Under the pieces are notes generated by a model. It worked only from the letters and a program-made list of their open reading frames with translations, was not told where the DNA came from and ran no database searches. Below, piece after piece: positions 1-5,963 of a stretch of DNA of 7,062 bases. Positions within the stretch are counted from its first letter, which is position 1. Every line of letters starts with the position of its first letter. Origin of the DNA: RUG14186 sp964644555 (GTDB taxonomy: Bacteria > Bacillota > Clostridia > Eubacteriales > Anaerofustaceae); NCBI GenBank assembly GCA_964644555.1, contig CAZXWI010000079.1:1-7062 (forward strand), read 5' to 3'. A program made the position numbers and the translations under genes.

Positions 1-72
1 GATCCATCGGGGATTTGAACCCCGGACACCCTGATTAAAAGTCAGGTGCTCTACCGACTGAGCTAATGAATC
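1..72 (-). tRNA. tRNA-Lys (anticodon UUU)
   Basis: Read on the minus strand, these 72 bases fold into a complete cloverleaf. It has a 7-bp acceptor stem with one T-G wobble at the fourth pair, D stem GCTC/GAGC, anticodon stem CCTGA/TCAGG, 7-base loop CTTTTAA, variable loop GTGTC, and T stem CGGGG/CCCCG around loop TTCAAAT. The anticodon TTT lies at plus-strand positions 37-39, so the tRNA reads lysine AAA and AAG codons. The last acceptor base is position 1, so the discriminator base and any encoded CCA lie outside the window. The gene has its own near-perfect promoter about 12 bases upstream and lies downstream of, and in the same direction as, the 3D-domain gene. Confidence 0.97.
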
Positions 73-83
73 ACAGCTTTATC

Positions 84-112
84 ATTATATATGCTAAGGA
101 GTGATTTGTCAA
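84..112 (-). promoter_or_regulatory. Consensus sigma-A promoter of the tRNA-Lys gene
   Basis: On the minus strand a perfect -35 box TTGACA (107-112) is followed after exactly 17 bases by a perfect -10 box TATAAT (84-89). The expected transcription start is near position 77, leaving a leader of about 5 nt before the mature tRNA 5' end at 72, which is typical for stable RNA genes. The promoter starts only 27 bases past the stop codon of the upstream 3D-domain gene. Confidence 0.88.
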
Positions 113-139
113 GTATCAATTAACACTTTTTTCATTTTT

Positions 140-943
140 TTACTTTATTCTGTATATAGTAATATGCTGTCTGCCGAATTGAAGCGCTTCGTGGTGAGTA
201 TCGAAGTAAATATCAATACGGTTATCCTGTATTGCTCCGCCTCTGTCCTCTACTTCAAAGACTCTGTCAAAATACGGAATATAAAAGAGCGTTCCGAAAT
301 CGTATATACTCGGTGCAGCAAGGGTGTATCCTGCGGTAGCTTTAGAGCCGTCGGCAGTATAGCCGTTAGCATATTCTTCGCAGCATATTTCACATGGGCA
401 ATATGCCGAAGCGTTCACCGTAAGAGTTTCCAATAATTCATATGTGCCGGAAGAGGTGGTAATTGTGCCGTCATCATTAAATGTGTAATCGCCTCCCACA
501 TAGCCTATGTATGTGTAGGAATGTGCGAGCTGTTCCTGCCTTTTTCTCTCGGCTTCTCTCTCTTCTTCTTCCCTTATGCTCAAATATTCCCTGTATCCGC
601 TATCAAACATAAATTCGCCCAAATTAAGCGAAAATTCAACGGGAATCTTCGTTTGCCCATCTCTTATAATGTCTAAAACAGTATCCTTGGTAATAAGGGT
701 ATCCAAAGAGTAATTTATAGTGTCGTTAGATGAGAGCGTAATACCCAAGTCGGCAAACACTTCGTCCACACGAACCTCATTGTAATAATCTATCTTTTCA
801 ACATTTTCGCCATCCGTTACCGTTACTTGTATATGGTGATAATCTTCATAAAAAGAGCTTATTATAGTAAACAAAGCCAATATAGCCACGCATACCAAGC
901 GATAAGTATATCCGAATGGTTTTTTTTCGAATAATTCTTTCAT
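140..943 (-). CDS. Membrane-anchored DUF348 + 3D-domain cell-wall protein (YabE/RpfB-like)
   Basis: This 267-residue protein probably acts on peptidoglycan outside the cell. Residues about 15-31 form one hydrophobic segment after a short basic start, so it is an uncleaved membrane anchor or signal peptide. Residues about 38-94 match the DUF348 ubiquitin-like repeat pattern (TVTDGENVEKI, then LGITL and DTLITKD), present once. A charged helix rich in Glu, Arg and Lys spans about 122-140. Residues about 173-267 are a 3D domain: the start LTVNASAYCPCEICC has four cysteines (182, 184, 187, 188), followed by VEDRGGAI and NRIDIYF, giving the three signature aspartates D233, D244 and D248, and ending FGRQHITIYRI. 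Known 3D proteins share the MltA lytic transglycosylase fold, so peptidoglycan cleavage is a family-based inference. The G5 domain of full-length YabE/RpfB is absent. There is no Shine-Dalgarno site before the ATG; a promoter lies almost directly on the start codon. No clear terminator follows. Confidence 0.9.
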   Translation of the reverse strand: MKELFEKKPFGYTYRLVCVAILALFTIISSFYEDYHHIQVTVTDGENVEKIDYYNEVRVDEVFADLGITLSSNDTINYSLDTLITKDTVLDIIRDGQTKIPVEFSLNLGEFMFDSGYREYLSIREEEEREAERKRQEQLAHSYTYIGYVGGDYTFNDDGTITTSSGTYELLETLTVNASAYCPCEICCEEYANGYTADGSKATAGYTLAAPSIYDFGTLFYIPYFDRVFEVEDRGGAIQDNRIDIYFDTHHEALQFGRQHITIYRIK

Positions 944-952
944 ATATGACAG

Positions 953-981
953 ATTATAACATGATTTATCATTGTATGCAA
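953..981 (-). promoter_or_regulatory. Extended -10 promoter of the 3D-domain gene, abutting its ATG
   Basis: On the minus strand TTGCAT (976-981) is spaced exactly 17 bases from TATAAT (953-958), and the -10 box carries the extended TGn motif (960-961). Normal start-site spacing puts the first transcribed base at about 945-947, only 2 to 4 nt before the ATG at 943. No purine-rich ribosome binding site lies between them. The promoter match is strong; the leaderless interpretation is an inference from its position. Confidence 0.75.
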
Positions 982-1038
982 AATCTTAATTTATTACAAT
1001 TTATTTTAATAAAAAGAAATATCCTTTATCACCAATCG

Positions 1039-1055
1039 GTATTATAAAATAATAC
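1039..1055. repeat. Short perfect AT-rich inverted repeat
   Basis: GTATTAT, AAA, ATAATAC forms a perfect 7-bp inverted repeat around a 3-base centre, in the 180-base gap between the zinc-ribbon gene and the 3D-domain gene. No T-tract follows on either strand, so it does not look like an intrinsic terminator. It lies about 60 bases upstream of the 3D-gene promoter and could be an operator. Such palindromes also arise by chance in AT-rich spacers. Apart from this and the 3D-gene promoter, nothing else is evident between 944 and 1123. Confidence 0.35.
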
Positions 1056-1123
1056 TCCGCAGCGAAAAGGACACTTCTTCGAAATTAATAACCTGAAATA
1101 AAAGGCTCATTCAGAATCCAAAA

Positions 1124-1273
1124 CTATTTACACTTTTTAAATTCTGTATTACTGCAATTCGGGCATGGAGGCATTCTGTCTGTAGAATCATCCAGTGTTA
1201 CATTCTGTCCGCAGTTTGTGCAAGCATATGTGCCTTTGCCCGGCTGTTCACCTGTTTTAGCTTGAGTTGCCAT
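1124..1273 (-). CDS. Small zinc-ribbon protein, 49 aa
   Basis: A 49-codon gene runs from ATG at 1273 to TAG at 1124. A strong ribosome binding site AGGAGA (1282-1287) lies 8 bases before the start. The protein begins MATQAKTGEQPGKGTYAC. It has two CxxC knuckles, C18-T-N-C21 and C37-P-N-C40, separated by 15 residues, with a fifth cysteine at 48 near a lysine-rich end (FKKCK). The pattern YxCxxCG, about 15 residues, then PPCPNC and NTEF is that of the rubredoxin-like zinc-ribbon miniproteins common in clostridia, which are expected to bind one Zn2+ or Fe ion. Function is unknown; electron transfer, or protein or nucleic acid contact, are possible. The gene is transcribed divergently from the PNPOx-like gene and no convincing terminator follows it. 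Confidence 0.85.
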   Translation of the reverse strand: MATQAKTGEQPGKGTYACTNCGQNVTLDDSTDRMPPCPNCSNTEFKKCK

Positions 1274-1293
1274 AAAAGTAATCTCCTTTCAAA

Positions 1294-1317
1294 GTTTACA
1301 TTTAATATTGTTTACAT
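1294..1317. repeat. Direct repeat of GTTTACAT, 16-bp period, upstream of the zinc-ribbon gene
   Basis: GTTTACAT occurs at 1294-1301 and again at 1310-1317, separated by TTAATATT. It lies just upstream of the zinc-ribbon ribosome binding site. An 8-bp exact repeat on almost two helical turns could be a regulator site or part of the leader RNA. It could also be chance in an AT-rich leader. Confidence 0.35.
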
Positions 1318-1327
1318 CAAAAAGAGA

Positions 1328-1356
1328 TTTATACATTTATCTTTACTTTATTTTAA
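1328..1356 (-). promoter_or_regulatory. Possible promoter of the zinc-ribbon gene
   Basis: On the minus strand TTAAAA (1351-1356) and TATAAA (1328-1333) are 17 bases apart, matching the sigma-A consensus at 4 of 6 and 5 of 6 positions. This would start transcription near 1321 and give a leader of about 48 nt containing the GTTTACAT repeats. The match is moderate and the region is AT-rich, so it is tentative. Confidence 0.35.
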
Positions 1357-1450
1357 CATTTCCCCTGCCCTATCCGAAAAGCAATTCTAAGATCAAACCC
1401 AATAAGAATAAAGTAAACAAAATATATTTTAACAGGAGCATAAATTTCTG

Positions 1451-1479
1451 TTGAATTTTTTTTGATTTAATTATAAAAT
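1451..1479 (+). promoter_or_regulatory. Probable promoter of the PNPOx-like / kinase-like operon
   Basis: TTGAAT (1451-1456) and TAAAAT (1474-1479) are 17 bases apart. Transcription would start near 1486, just before the ribosome binding site GGAGGT at 1496-1501. An overlapping TATAAA at 1472-1477 is an alternative -10 box with a less favourable 15-base spacing from TTGAAT. Confidence 0.5.
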
Positions 1480-1507
1480 AAAAGCAAATAACTACGGAGG
1501 TGCAACG

Positions 1508-1900
1508 ATGCAAAGAGTTTATGATTTCCTAAAAGAAGCAGGAACTTATTACTTAGCGACTGTTGATAAAGACCAGCCAAAGATTCGCCCGTTCGGCACA
1601 ATCGATTTATACGATGGCAAATTATACATCCAAACGGGAAAAGCGAAGGAATGTTCCAAACAAATGGCAGAGAACCCGAAAATTTCGATTTGTGCGATGA
1701 AAGGCGGCGAATGGATAAGAGTTGACGCTACAGCTGTTAATGACGATAACATCGAAGCTAAAAAGCACATGCTTGATGAATACCCGAATCTTAAAGAAAT
1801 GTATGATGCCGAAGATGACAACACACAGGTTTTGTATTTAAAAGATGCAACAGCACAAATTTGCTCATTCACACAAGAGCCGATAACAATTAAATTTTAA
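1508..1900 (+). CDS. Pyridoxamine 5'-phosphate oxidase family (FMN-binding split-barrel) protein
   Basis: The 130-residue protein has the compact single-domain length usual for small PNPOx-like flavoproteins. Visible blocks are TYYLATVDKDQPKIRPFG (13-30), the first barrel strands with the conserved RPFG turn; LYIQTGKAKECSKQM (39-53), the region that normally contacts flavin phosphate; NPKISICAM (56-64); WIRVDATA (69-76); and the C-terminal VLYLKDATAQICSFT (108-122). Members are usually cytoplasmic homodimers that bind FMN or sometimes F420 or heme. True pyridoxine biosynthesis activity should not be assumed for this short branch, so the substrate is unknown. The start is set by GGAGGT (1496-1501), 6 bases before the ATG. 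The cytidylate-kinase-like gene follows after 54 bases with no terminator, so they are probably co-transcribed. Confidence 0.93.
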   Translation: MQRVYDFLKEAGTYYLATVDKDQPKIRPFGTIDLYDGKLYIQTGKAKECSKQMAENPKISICAMKGGEWIRVDATAVNDDNIEAKKHMLDEYPNLKEMYDAEDDNTQVLYLKDATAQICSFTQEPITIKF

Positions 1901-1954
1901 CAGCTAAACCTATTTAATTGAAAATCAAAATAAACTCAATCGGGAGACATAAAT

Positions 1955-2563
1955 ATGCATAAAAGAATCATAACCGTATCCAGACAATTCGGAAGCGGAG
2001 GAAGAACAATAGCCAAAACATTATCCGAAAAATTGGGGATTGCATATTATGATAAAGAATTGGTGAAAAAGGTAGCACTCGAAACCGGATTTGCACCTGA
2101 ATTTGTGGAGGAACATGGTGAATTTGCTCATAGCAAAAGTAAATTCGCATTTTCTTTGGGGCTTCAAAGAACACCCGGAGTAATGAACGGACTTTCAATG
2201 GCCGAATTTCTATGGGCAATGCAGCGTGAAGTCATCGTTTCTCTTGCCGAGCAGGAACCCTGCATTATAGTAGGCAGATGTGCCGACTATATTTTAAAAG
2301 ACAGGGATGATTGCCTTCATACCTACATTCATGCCGACATCGATTATCGTGCCGACAGGGTCGTTAGACTCTACGGCGAAAGCGAAAAAGAACCAATCAC
2401 GAGAGTCAATGACAAAGATGCCAAACGAAAAGTCAATTACGAATACTTTACGCAAAGAGAATGGGGCAACAGCGAAAATTACGACATCGCCCTCAACAGC
2501 AGTAAACTCGGCGAAGATTTATGCGTAGATTTGATCATTCAGGCATACCTCAAAGAATATTAA
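1955..2563 (+). CDS. Cytidylate kinase-like family protein (P-loop NMP-kinase fold)
   Basis: The 202-residue protein begins with ITVSRQFGSGGRTIAKTLSE (6-25), the nucleotide-binding loop of the cytidylate-kinase-like family (PF13189 type). Here GSGG-R-T-I-A replaces the classic GxxGxGK[ST] Walker A. Further family blocks are YYDKELV (31-37), CIIVGRCADYIL (103-114), an Arg-rich lid region around 132-138 and 147-160 (RADRVVR, TRVNDKDAKRK), and EYFTQREWGNSENYDIALNSS (163-183), which carries the conserved WG.....YD and LNSS..G elements. The fold suggests ATP-dependent phosphoryl transfer in the cytoplasm, but the acceptor in this branch is not established and it should not be named cmk. A ribosome binding site GGGAGA (1942-1947) lies 7 bases before the ATG. 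It is probably the second gene of an operon with the PNPOx-like gene and is followed directly by a terminator. Confidence 0.9.
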   Translation: MHKRIITVSRQFGSGGRTIAKTLSEKLGIAYYDKELVKKVALETGFAPEFVEEHGEFAHSKSKFAFSLGLQRTPGVMNGLSMAEFLWAMQREVIVSLAEQEPCIIVGRCADYILKDRDDCLHTYIHADIDYRADRVVRLYGESEKEPITRVNDKDAKRKVNYEYFTQREWGNSENYDIALNSSKLGEDLCVDLIIQAYLKEY

Positions 2564-2571
2564 ACTAAATT

Positions 2572-2605
2572 AAAGCCCCTCGAAGAATATTCCGAGAGGC
2601 TTTTT
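2572..2605 (+). terminator. Intrinsic terminator, probably bidirectional
   Basis: Left arm 2572-2582 (AAAGCCCCTCG) pairs with right arm 2593-2603 (CGAGAGGCTTT) through 10 pairs with one C-A mismatch, around a 10-base loop, and TTTTT (2601-2605) follows. It begins 8 bases past the kinase-like stop codon. Read on the minus strand, the same stem is followed by TTTAATTTAGTTTAA, so it can also end the convergent cotransporter transcript, whose stop is at 2615. Confidence 0.9.
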
Positions 2606-2614
2606 ATTTATTAG

Positions 2615-4360
2615 TTACAATGAATATTTTTCTTTATATTCGTTCATTCTTCTTGTGAAATCCGCATCGGGAGATTCTCTCAGCCCCAATATATAATCAT
2701 GCGCCTCCACATCTTTTTGAGCAAGCTCGATTAGCGACAGTGCGATATTGGAACAATGGTCGCTGATTCGTTCATAGTTTGACAAAAGATCCGCAAAAGC
2801 AAATCCGCTTTCTATATTACATTCCTTATTTTGCAGTCTTTGAATGTGGTTTGATTTCATCTGGTCGACTATGCAGTCGATAACTTCTTCCAAAGGCTCT
2901 ATCTTAAACGCTGTTTTGAGATCTTCGTCAATTACTACGGTAATCGTGTTATCCACAACTTCCTTAATTGCAGAAGATATTATTCCCAACTCTTTTGCGC
3001 CGTTTGAGGAGAACGCAAGTTCCTTTTCAAAAACAGAGCGAGCAATCTCGATTATATTAGTGGCATGATCTCCTATACGCTCAAAGTCGTTGGCAACATG
3101 AGTAAGCTGACTTACTTTTTTAGCCTCAATCTCATTAATGTCTTTGGAGGCGATTATCATAAGACTTGAAGAAAGTTTATCTTCGTACATATCAAGTTCA
3201 TCTTCCACCGTAAGCAGCTCATTTGCTTTTTCATCACTGTATTCTCCCACAAGCGACATTGCACGGAATAACAAATTTCTACTCATTTGAGCCATCTCAC
3301 GAAGTTTCGATTCGCATTCTGCAAGGGCAATCGATGGAGTGTTAAAGAGTCGTTCATCAATAAAGCTGTGTTCATCATGAACTATATCTCCCTTGACAAA
3401 AGTAAATGCAATCTTCTCCAGCTTGTCCATAAACGGGAAGAGAGCAATTGTTGTGAATATGTTAAACACACTGTGAACAAGTGCTATGCCGAATGTGCTG
3501 ATTGCCGAATCTCCAAACGGCAGTGGGAATATTGCCGAAAGTCCGAAATACAATATCATGCATAGAACTGTTCCGATAATATTAAACGAAAAATGGATAA
3601 CAACGACTCGTTTTGCACTCTTGTTTGCTCCGATGCTGGATAAAAGCGCAGTCATACATGTTCCTATGTTAAGTCCCATAATAATCGGTATAGCCATATT
3701 ATAGGTAATGCCGCCCGTTAGGCAAAGTGCCTGCAAAATACCAATGGTCGCAGCAGAGCTTTGGATTACTCCCGTAAATACCGCAGAGATTAAAACGGCG
3801 AGTATCGGATTGTCGAAAGCCGTCAAAAGTGACGCGAACTGAGGCATATCGGCAAGGGGTTTTACTGCATCACCCATTATCTCCATACCAAACATCAACA
3901 CCGCAAATCCAAGCAATATGTCGGAAATATCATGCTTTTTCTGGTCTTTGCTTACTGTTCTTAAAATTATGCCGATAAACGCAAAGATCGGTGCAAAATT
4001 TTCTGGTTTAAGTAGACTCAAAACAAAGCTATCGGATTGAATACCCGCAAGCCCCAATATCCAAGCTGTGAGTGTGGTTCCCACATTAGAACCCATAATA
4101 ACGGCAATGGTCTGTTTTAGCTGCATTATACCCGAGTTAACAAGACCTACAAGCATAACCGTCATGGCAGATGATGACTGCATGGCAACTGTAAGACCTG
4201 CTCCCAATAAAAATCCTTTGAATTTGTTGTCTGTTAAAGACCTAAGTGTTTGCTCAAGCTTTCCTCCCGACATTTTTTCGAGAGATGCCGACATTACATT
4301 CATTCCGAACATAAAAAAAGCCAGCCCACCGAGCATTGTGAATATTGAAAAAATATCCAT
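2615..4360 (-). CDS. Na/Pi cotransporter family protein with C-terminal PhoU-like domain
   Basis: The 581-residue protein is the expected length for bacterial NptA/YjbB-type proteins. Residues 1-320 contain about eight hydrophobic segments in two inverted Na_Pi_cotrans (PF02690) repeats. Their signatures are QSSSA (61-65) with GSNVGTT (90-96), and QSSAA (200-204) with GLNIGTC (229-235); the paired QSS motifs form the substrate and Na+ site in SLC34-type transporters. Residues about 345-555 form a helical PhoU-like cytoplasmic tail with two metal-binding-type motifs, DFERIGDHATNI (425-436) and NYERISDHCSNI (528-539). The likely role is Na+-coupled phosphate movement across the cytoplasmic membrane, with the tail sensing or gating; direction (uptake or export) cannot be told from sequence. 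The start is supported by AAAGGAG (4368-4374), 7 bases before the ATG. The gene appears monocistronic and converges on the kinase-like gene. Confidence 0.95.
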   Translation of the reverse strand: MDIFSIFTMLGGLAFFMFGMNVMSASLEKMSGGKLEQTLRSLTDNKFKGFLLGAGLTVAMQSSSAMTVMLVGLVNSGIMQLKQTIAVIMGSNVGTTLTAWILGLAGIQSDSFVLSLLKPENFAPIFAFIGIILRTVSKDQKKHDISDILLGFAVLMFGMEIMGDAVKPLADMPQFASLLTAFDNPILAVLISAVFTGVIQSSAATIGILQALCLTGGITYNMAIPIIMGLNIGTCMTALLSSIGANKSAKRVVVIHFSFNIIGTVLCMILYFGLSAIFPLPFGDSAISTFGIALVHSVFNIFTTIALFPFMDKLEKIAFTFVKGDIVHDEHSFIDERLFNTPSIALAECESKLREMAQMSRNLLFRAMSLVGEYSDEKANELLTVEDELDMYEDKLSSSLMIIASKDINEIEAKKVSQLTHVANDFERIGDHATNIIEIARSVFEKELAFSSNGAKELGIISSAIKEVVDNTITVVIDEDLKTAFKIEPLEEVIDCIVDQMKSNHIQRLQNKECNIESGFAFADLLSNYERISDHCSNIALSLIELAQKDVEAHDYILGLRESPDADFTRRMNEYKEKYSL

Positions 4361-4372
4361 TAAAAACTCCTT

Positions 4373-4398
4373 TTATACTTTATCATCAATAAGTATAA
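4373..4398. repeat. Perfect 8-bp inverted repeat upstream of the Na/Pi cotransporter gene
   Basis: TTATACTT (4373-4380) and AAGTATAA (4391-4398) are exact inverted copies 10 bases apart, centred about 25 bases before the start codon. The distal arm overlaps the likely -10 box and the proximal arm touches the ribosome binding site. It may be a repressor operator or a leader hairpin that could hide the ribosome binding site. No regulator is identified. Confidence 0.5.
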
Positions 4399-4400
4399 CA
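4392..4400 (-). promoter_or_regulatory. Likely extended -10 promoter of the Na/Pi cotransporter gene
   Basis: The minus strand reads TGTTATACT, an extended -10 element with TATACT at 4392-4397. No good -35 box lies 17 bases upstream, where the sequence is TACGGA. Transcription would start near 4385, giving a leader of about 25 nt with the ribosome binding site well placed. Confidence 0.4.
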
Positions 4401-4486
4401 AAAAAAATTGAATTTCCGTATTTTTTAATGAACATATCACACATAATATCATTTAAATCAATCAAAAAATCGCTGATTTACCCACG

Positions 4487-4539
4487 AAAAAACAACCCGA
4501 CAATCACTTATTTTTCAATAAATTAGATGTAGGTTGTTT
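4487..4539 (-). terminator. Intrinsic terminator of the two-component operon
   Basis: On the minus strand AAACAACC (4532-4539) pairs perfectly with GGTTGTTT (4490-4497), and the T run continues to 4487. The 34 bases between the arms can pair further (ACA/TGT and TTATT/AATAA), giving a long, interrupted hairpin. It lies 23 bases past the kinase stop codon and separates the operon from the cotransporter gene. Outside this element, the gap 4361-4562 holds only the cotransporter promoter and its inverted repeat. Confidence 0.7.
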
Positions 4540-4562
4540 AATAAAAAATTTATTTATACGCA

Positions 4563-5963
4563 TTAAGTTAAAATAATGCTGAATGAGCTCCCCTCGTTTT
4601 CCTTGGTGCGCACTTTTATGTAGCCGTTGTGATTATTTACTATTATTTTCGCTATGGAAAGTCCCAATCCGTAACCACCGGTTTCTTTGGTCCTAGAAGT
4701 ATCGGCTCGGTAAAAACGCTCGAAAATATTCGGCAAATCTTCTTTTGAAATGCCTATGCCGTAATCTCGAATGCTGAGATTTATATTATTTTCGTTTTTC
4801 TTAAGTGATATATCCACTCTCTTTGAATTCCCCGAATATTTTACGGCATTATCCAAAAATATTCGTATTGCCTGCTTGAATCTGGTCGTGTCTGCTTTAC
4901 GGATTATGTTTTCATCAATTTCAAGATTAAACATAAAATCCGGATGAACCATACCCTCTTCCTTAACTGTTGCAGAAACCAATTCGGATATATTCACATC
5001 ATACATATCAAATGATATCGTATCATTGTCGTGTCTGGTTAAGAATAAAAGTTTTTCGACCAAATCTTTCATATTATTGCTTTCGCTTATTATGGCTTCA
5101 ATAGACTCATCTAAAATAGATTCATCGCTCTTGCCCCACCTTTTAAGCATGGAGCCATATCCGGATATTACGGCAATCGGTGTTCTGAGTTCATGCGAAA
5201 CATCGGATACAAACCTTTTTTGTTTATCGTATGACAACTGTATGCGATCCATCATGCTGTTTATGGTTTCGGCAAGTTCGTTAAGTTCGTATTCCATGCT
5301 TGCCACATCAATTCTAAGATCCAAGTTTTCGCCGTTTATCTTTTTGGCTACCTGAGTGATATTATCTATGGGCTTTAATATCTTTGCCGTTCGTGCATAT
5401 CCCGCAAATATAAATACGAAAGCACCCATAATCAAAGCAACTGCCAAATCCTTTGCAGAATTCAATACATTTGATATTACCACCTGAGCATCATAGCAAA
5501 TGACTATATTGACATTTTGAGAAATGGGCAAATATCGGTATGTTCCGAAATCCAAATAGTACCCTTTTTCTATTTCGCAAAGTTCGGGTAAGATTCGGCT
5601 TATTATGGTCAAATTTTCTATATAATCGGATATGGCATCGGTTCTCATAGATGTTCCCGTAATAATATCCATATCTTCATTGAGAATATATATTTCTTTT
5701 ATATTGTTGATATTGCGGAAGTTATTCAAATAATACCTAAAATCGTATGAAGTTATTTGCACCTTTTCCGAGGCTGATTTTATTTCCTCCGTCAAAACAG
5801 GGGTGTAGCTTTCAAGTTCCTTAAATCGGTTGAATGCATCTGCCATGACGAAATACGACACAACAAATACACATACGATTATATATACAACAATGTATGT
5901 GGAAGAAATTATTCTTTTTATCGAACTTTTCTTTCTATGTGACGCAAAAGGTCTATTCTTCAT
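4563..5963 (-). CDS. Sensor histidine kinase (HAMP domain), partner of the adjacent response regulator
   Basis: The 466-residue membrane kinase has a basic N-terminus, TM1 at about 21-41, an extracytoplasmic sensor of about 130 residues (42-171), TM2 at about 172-190, a HAMP linker (about 190-243), a HisKA dimerisation domain with FVSDVSHELRTPIAV (251-265; phospho-accepting His257), and a HATPase_c domain. The ATPase domain shows its N box with N372 in FLDNAVKYS, G1 at DYGIGI (400-405), F box FERFYR (414-419) and G2 GGYGLGLS (429-436), so it looks catalytically intact. There is no cytoplasmic PAS domain, unlike PhoR, so the signal is probably read outside the cell; the ligand is unknown. The ATG overlaps the response-regulator stop by 11 bases and lacks a good ribosome binding site, so translation is probably coupled. 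Overall order resembles ArlS/CssS-type kinases. Confidence 0.95.
   Translation of the reverse strand: MKNRPFASHRKKSSIKRIISSTYIVVYIIVCVFVVSYFVMADAFNRFKELESYTPVLTEEIKSASEKVQITSYDFRYYLNNFRNINNIKEIYILNEDMDIITGTSMRTDAISDYIENLTIISRILPELCEIEKGYYLDFGTYRYLPISQNVNIVICYDAQVVISNVLNSAKDLAVALIMGAFVFIFAGYARTAKILKPIDNITQVAKKINGENLDLRIDVASMEYELNELAETINSMMDRIQLSYDKQKRFVSDVSHELRTPIAVISGYGSMLKRWGKSDESILDESIEAIISESNNMKDLVEKLLFLTRHDNDTISFDMYDVNISELVSATVKEEGMVHPDFMFNLEIDENIIRKADTTRFKQAIRIFLDNAVKYSGNSKRVDISLKKNENNINLSIRDYGIGISKEDLPNIFERFYRADTSRTKETGGYGLGLSIAKIIVNNHNGYIKVRTKENEGSSFSIILT

Noticed and set aside
101..436. A 111-codon plus-strand open frame opposite the end of the 3D-domain gene.
   Set aside because: It lies wholly antisense to a well-supported gene, has no family-like sequence, and its start falls inside the tRNA promoter.
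944..952. CTGTCATAT before the 3D gene resembling half of an enterobacterial Pho box.
   Set aside because: Only one half-site is present, it lies downstream of the -10 box, and that box type belongs to Proteobacteria.
1091..1112. Possible terminator after the zinc-ribbon gene, CTGAA paired with TTCAG on the minus strand.
   Set aside because: The stem is only 5 bp around a 12-base loop and no T-tract follows.
1293..1320. TTGATG and TAAACT, 16 bases apart, as a promoter for the zinc-ribbon gene.
   Set aside because: The predicted start would fall inside the ribosome binding site at 1282-1287, so the site could not work normally.
4068..4526. A 152-codon plus-strand open frame crossing the start of the Na/Pi cotransporter gene.
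   Set aside because: It is antisense to conserved transporter sequence for most of its length, then runs through promoter and terminator DNA, and it shows no recognisable domain.
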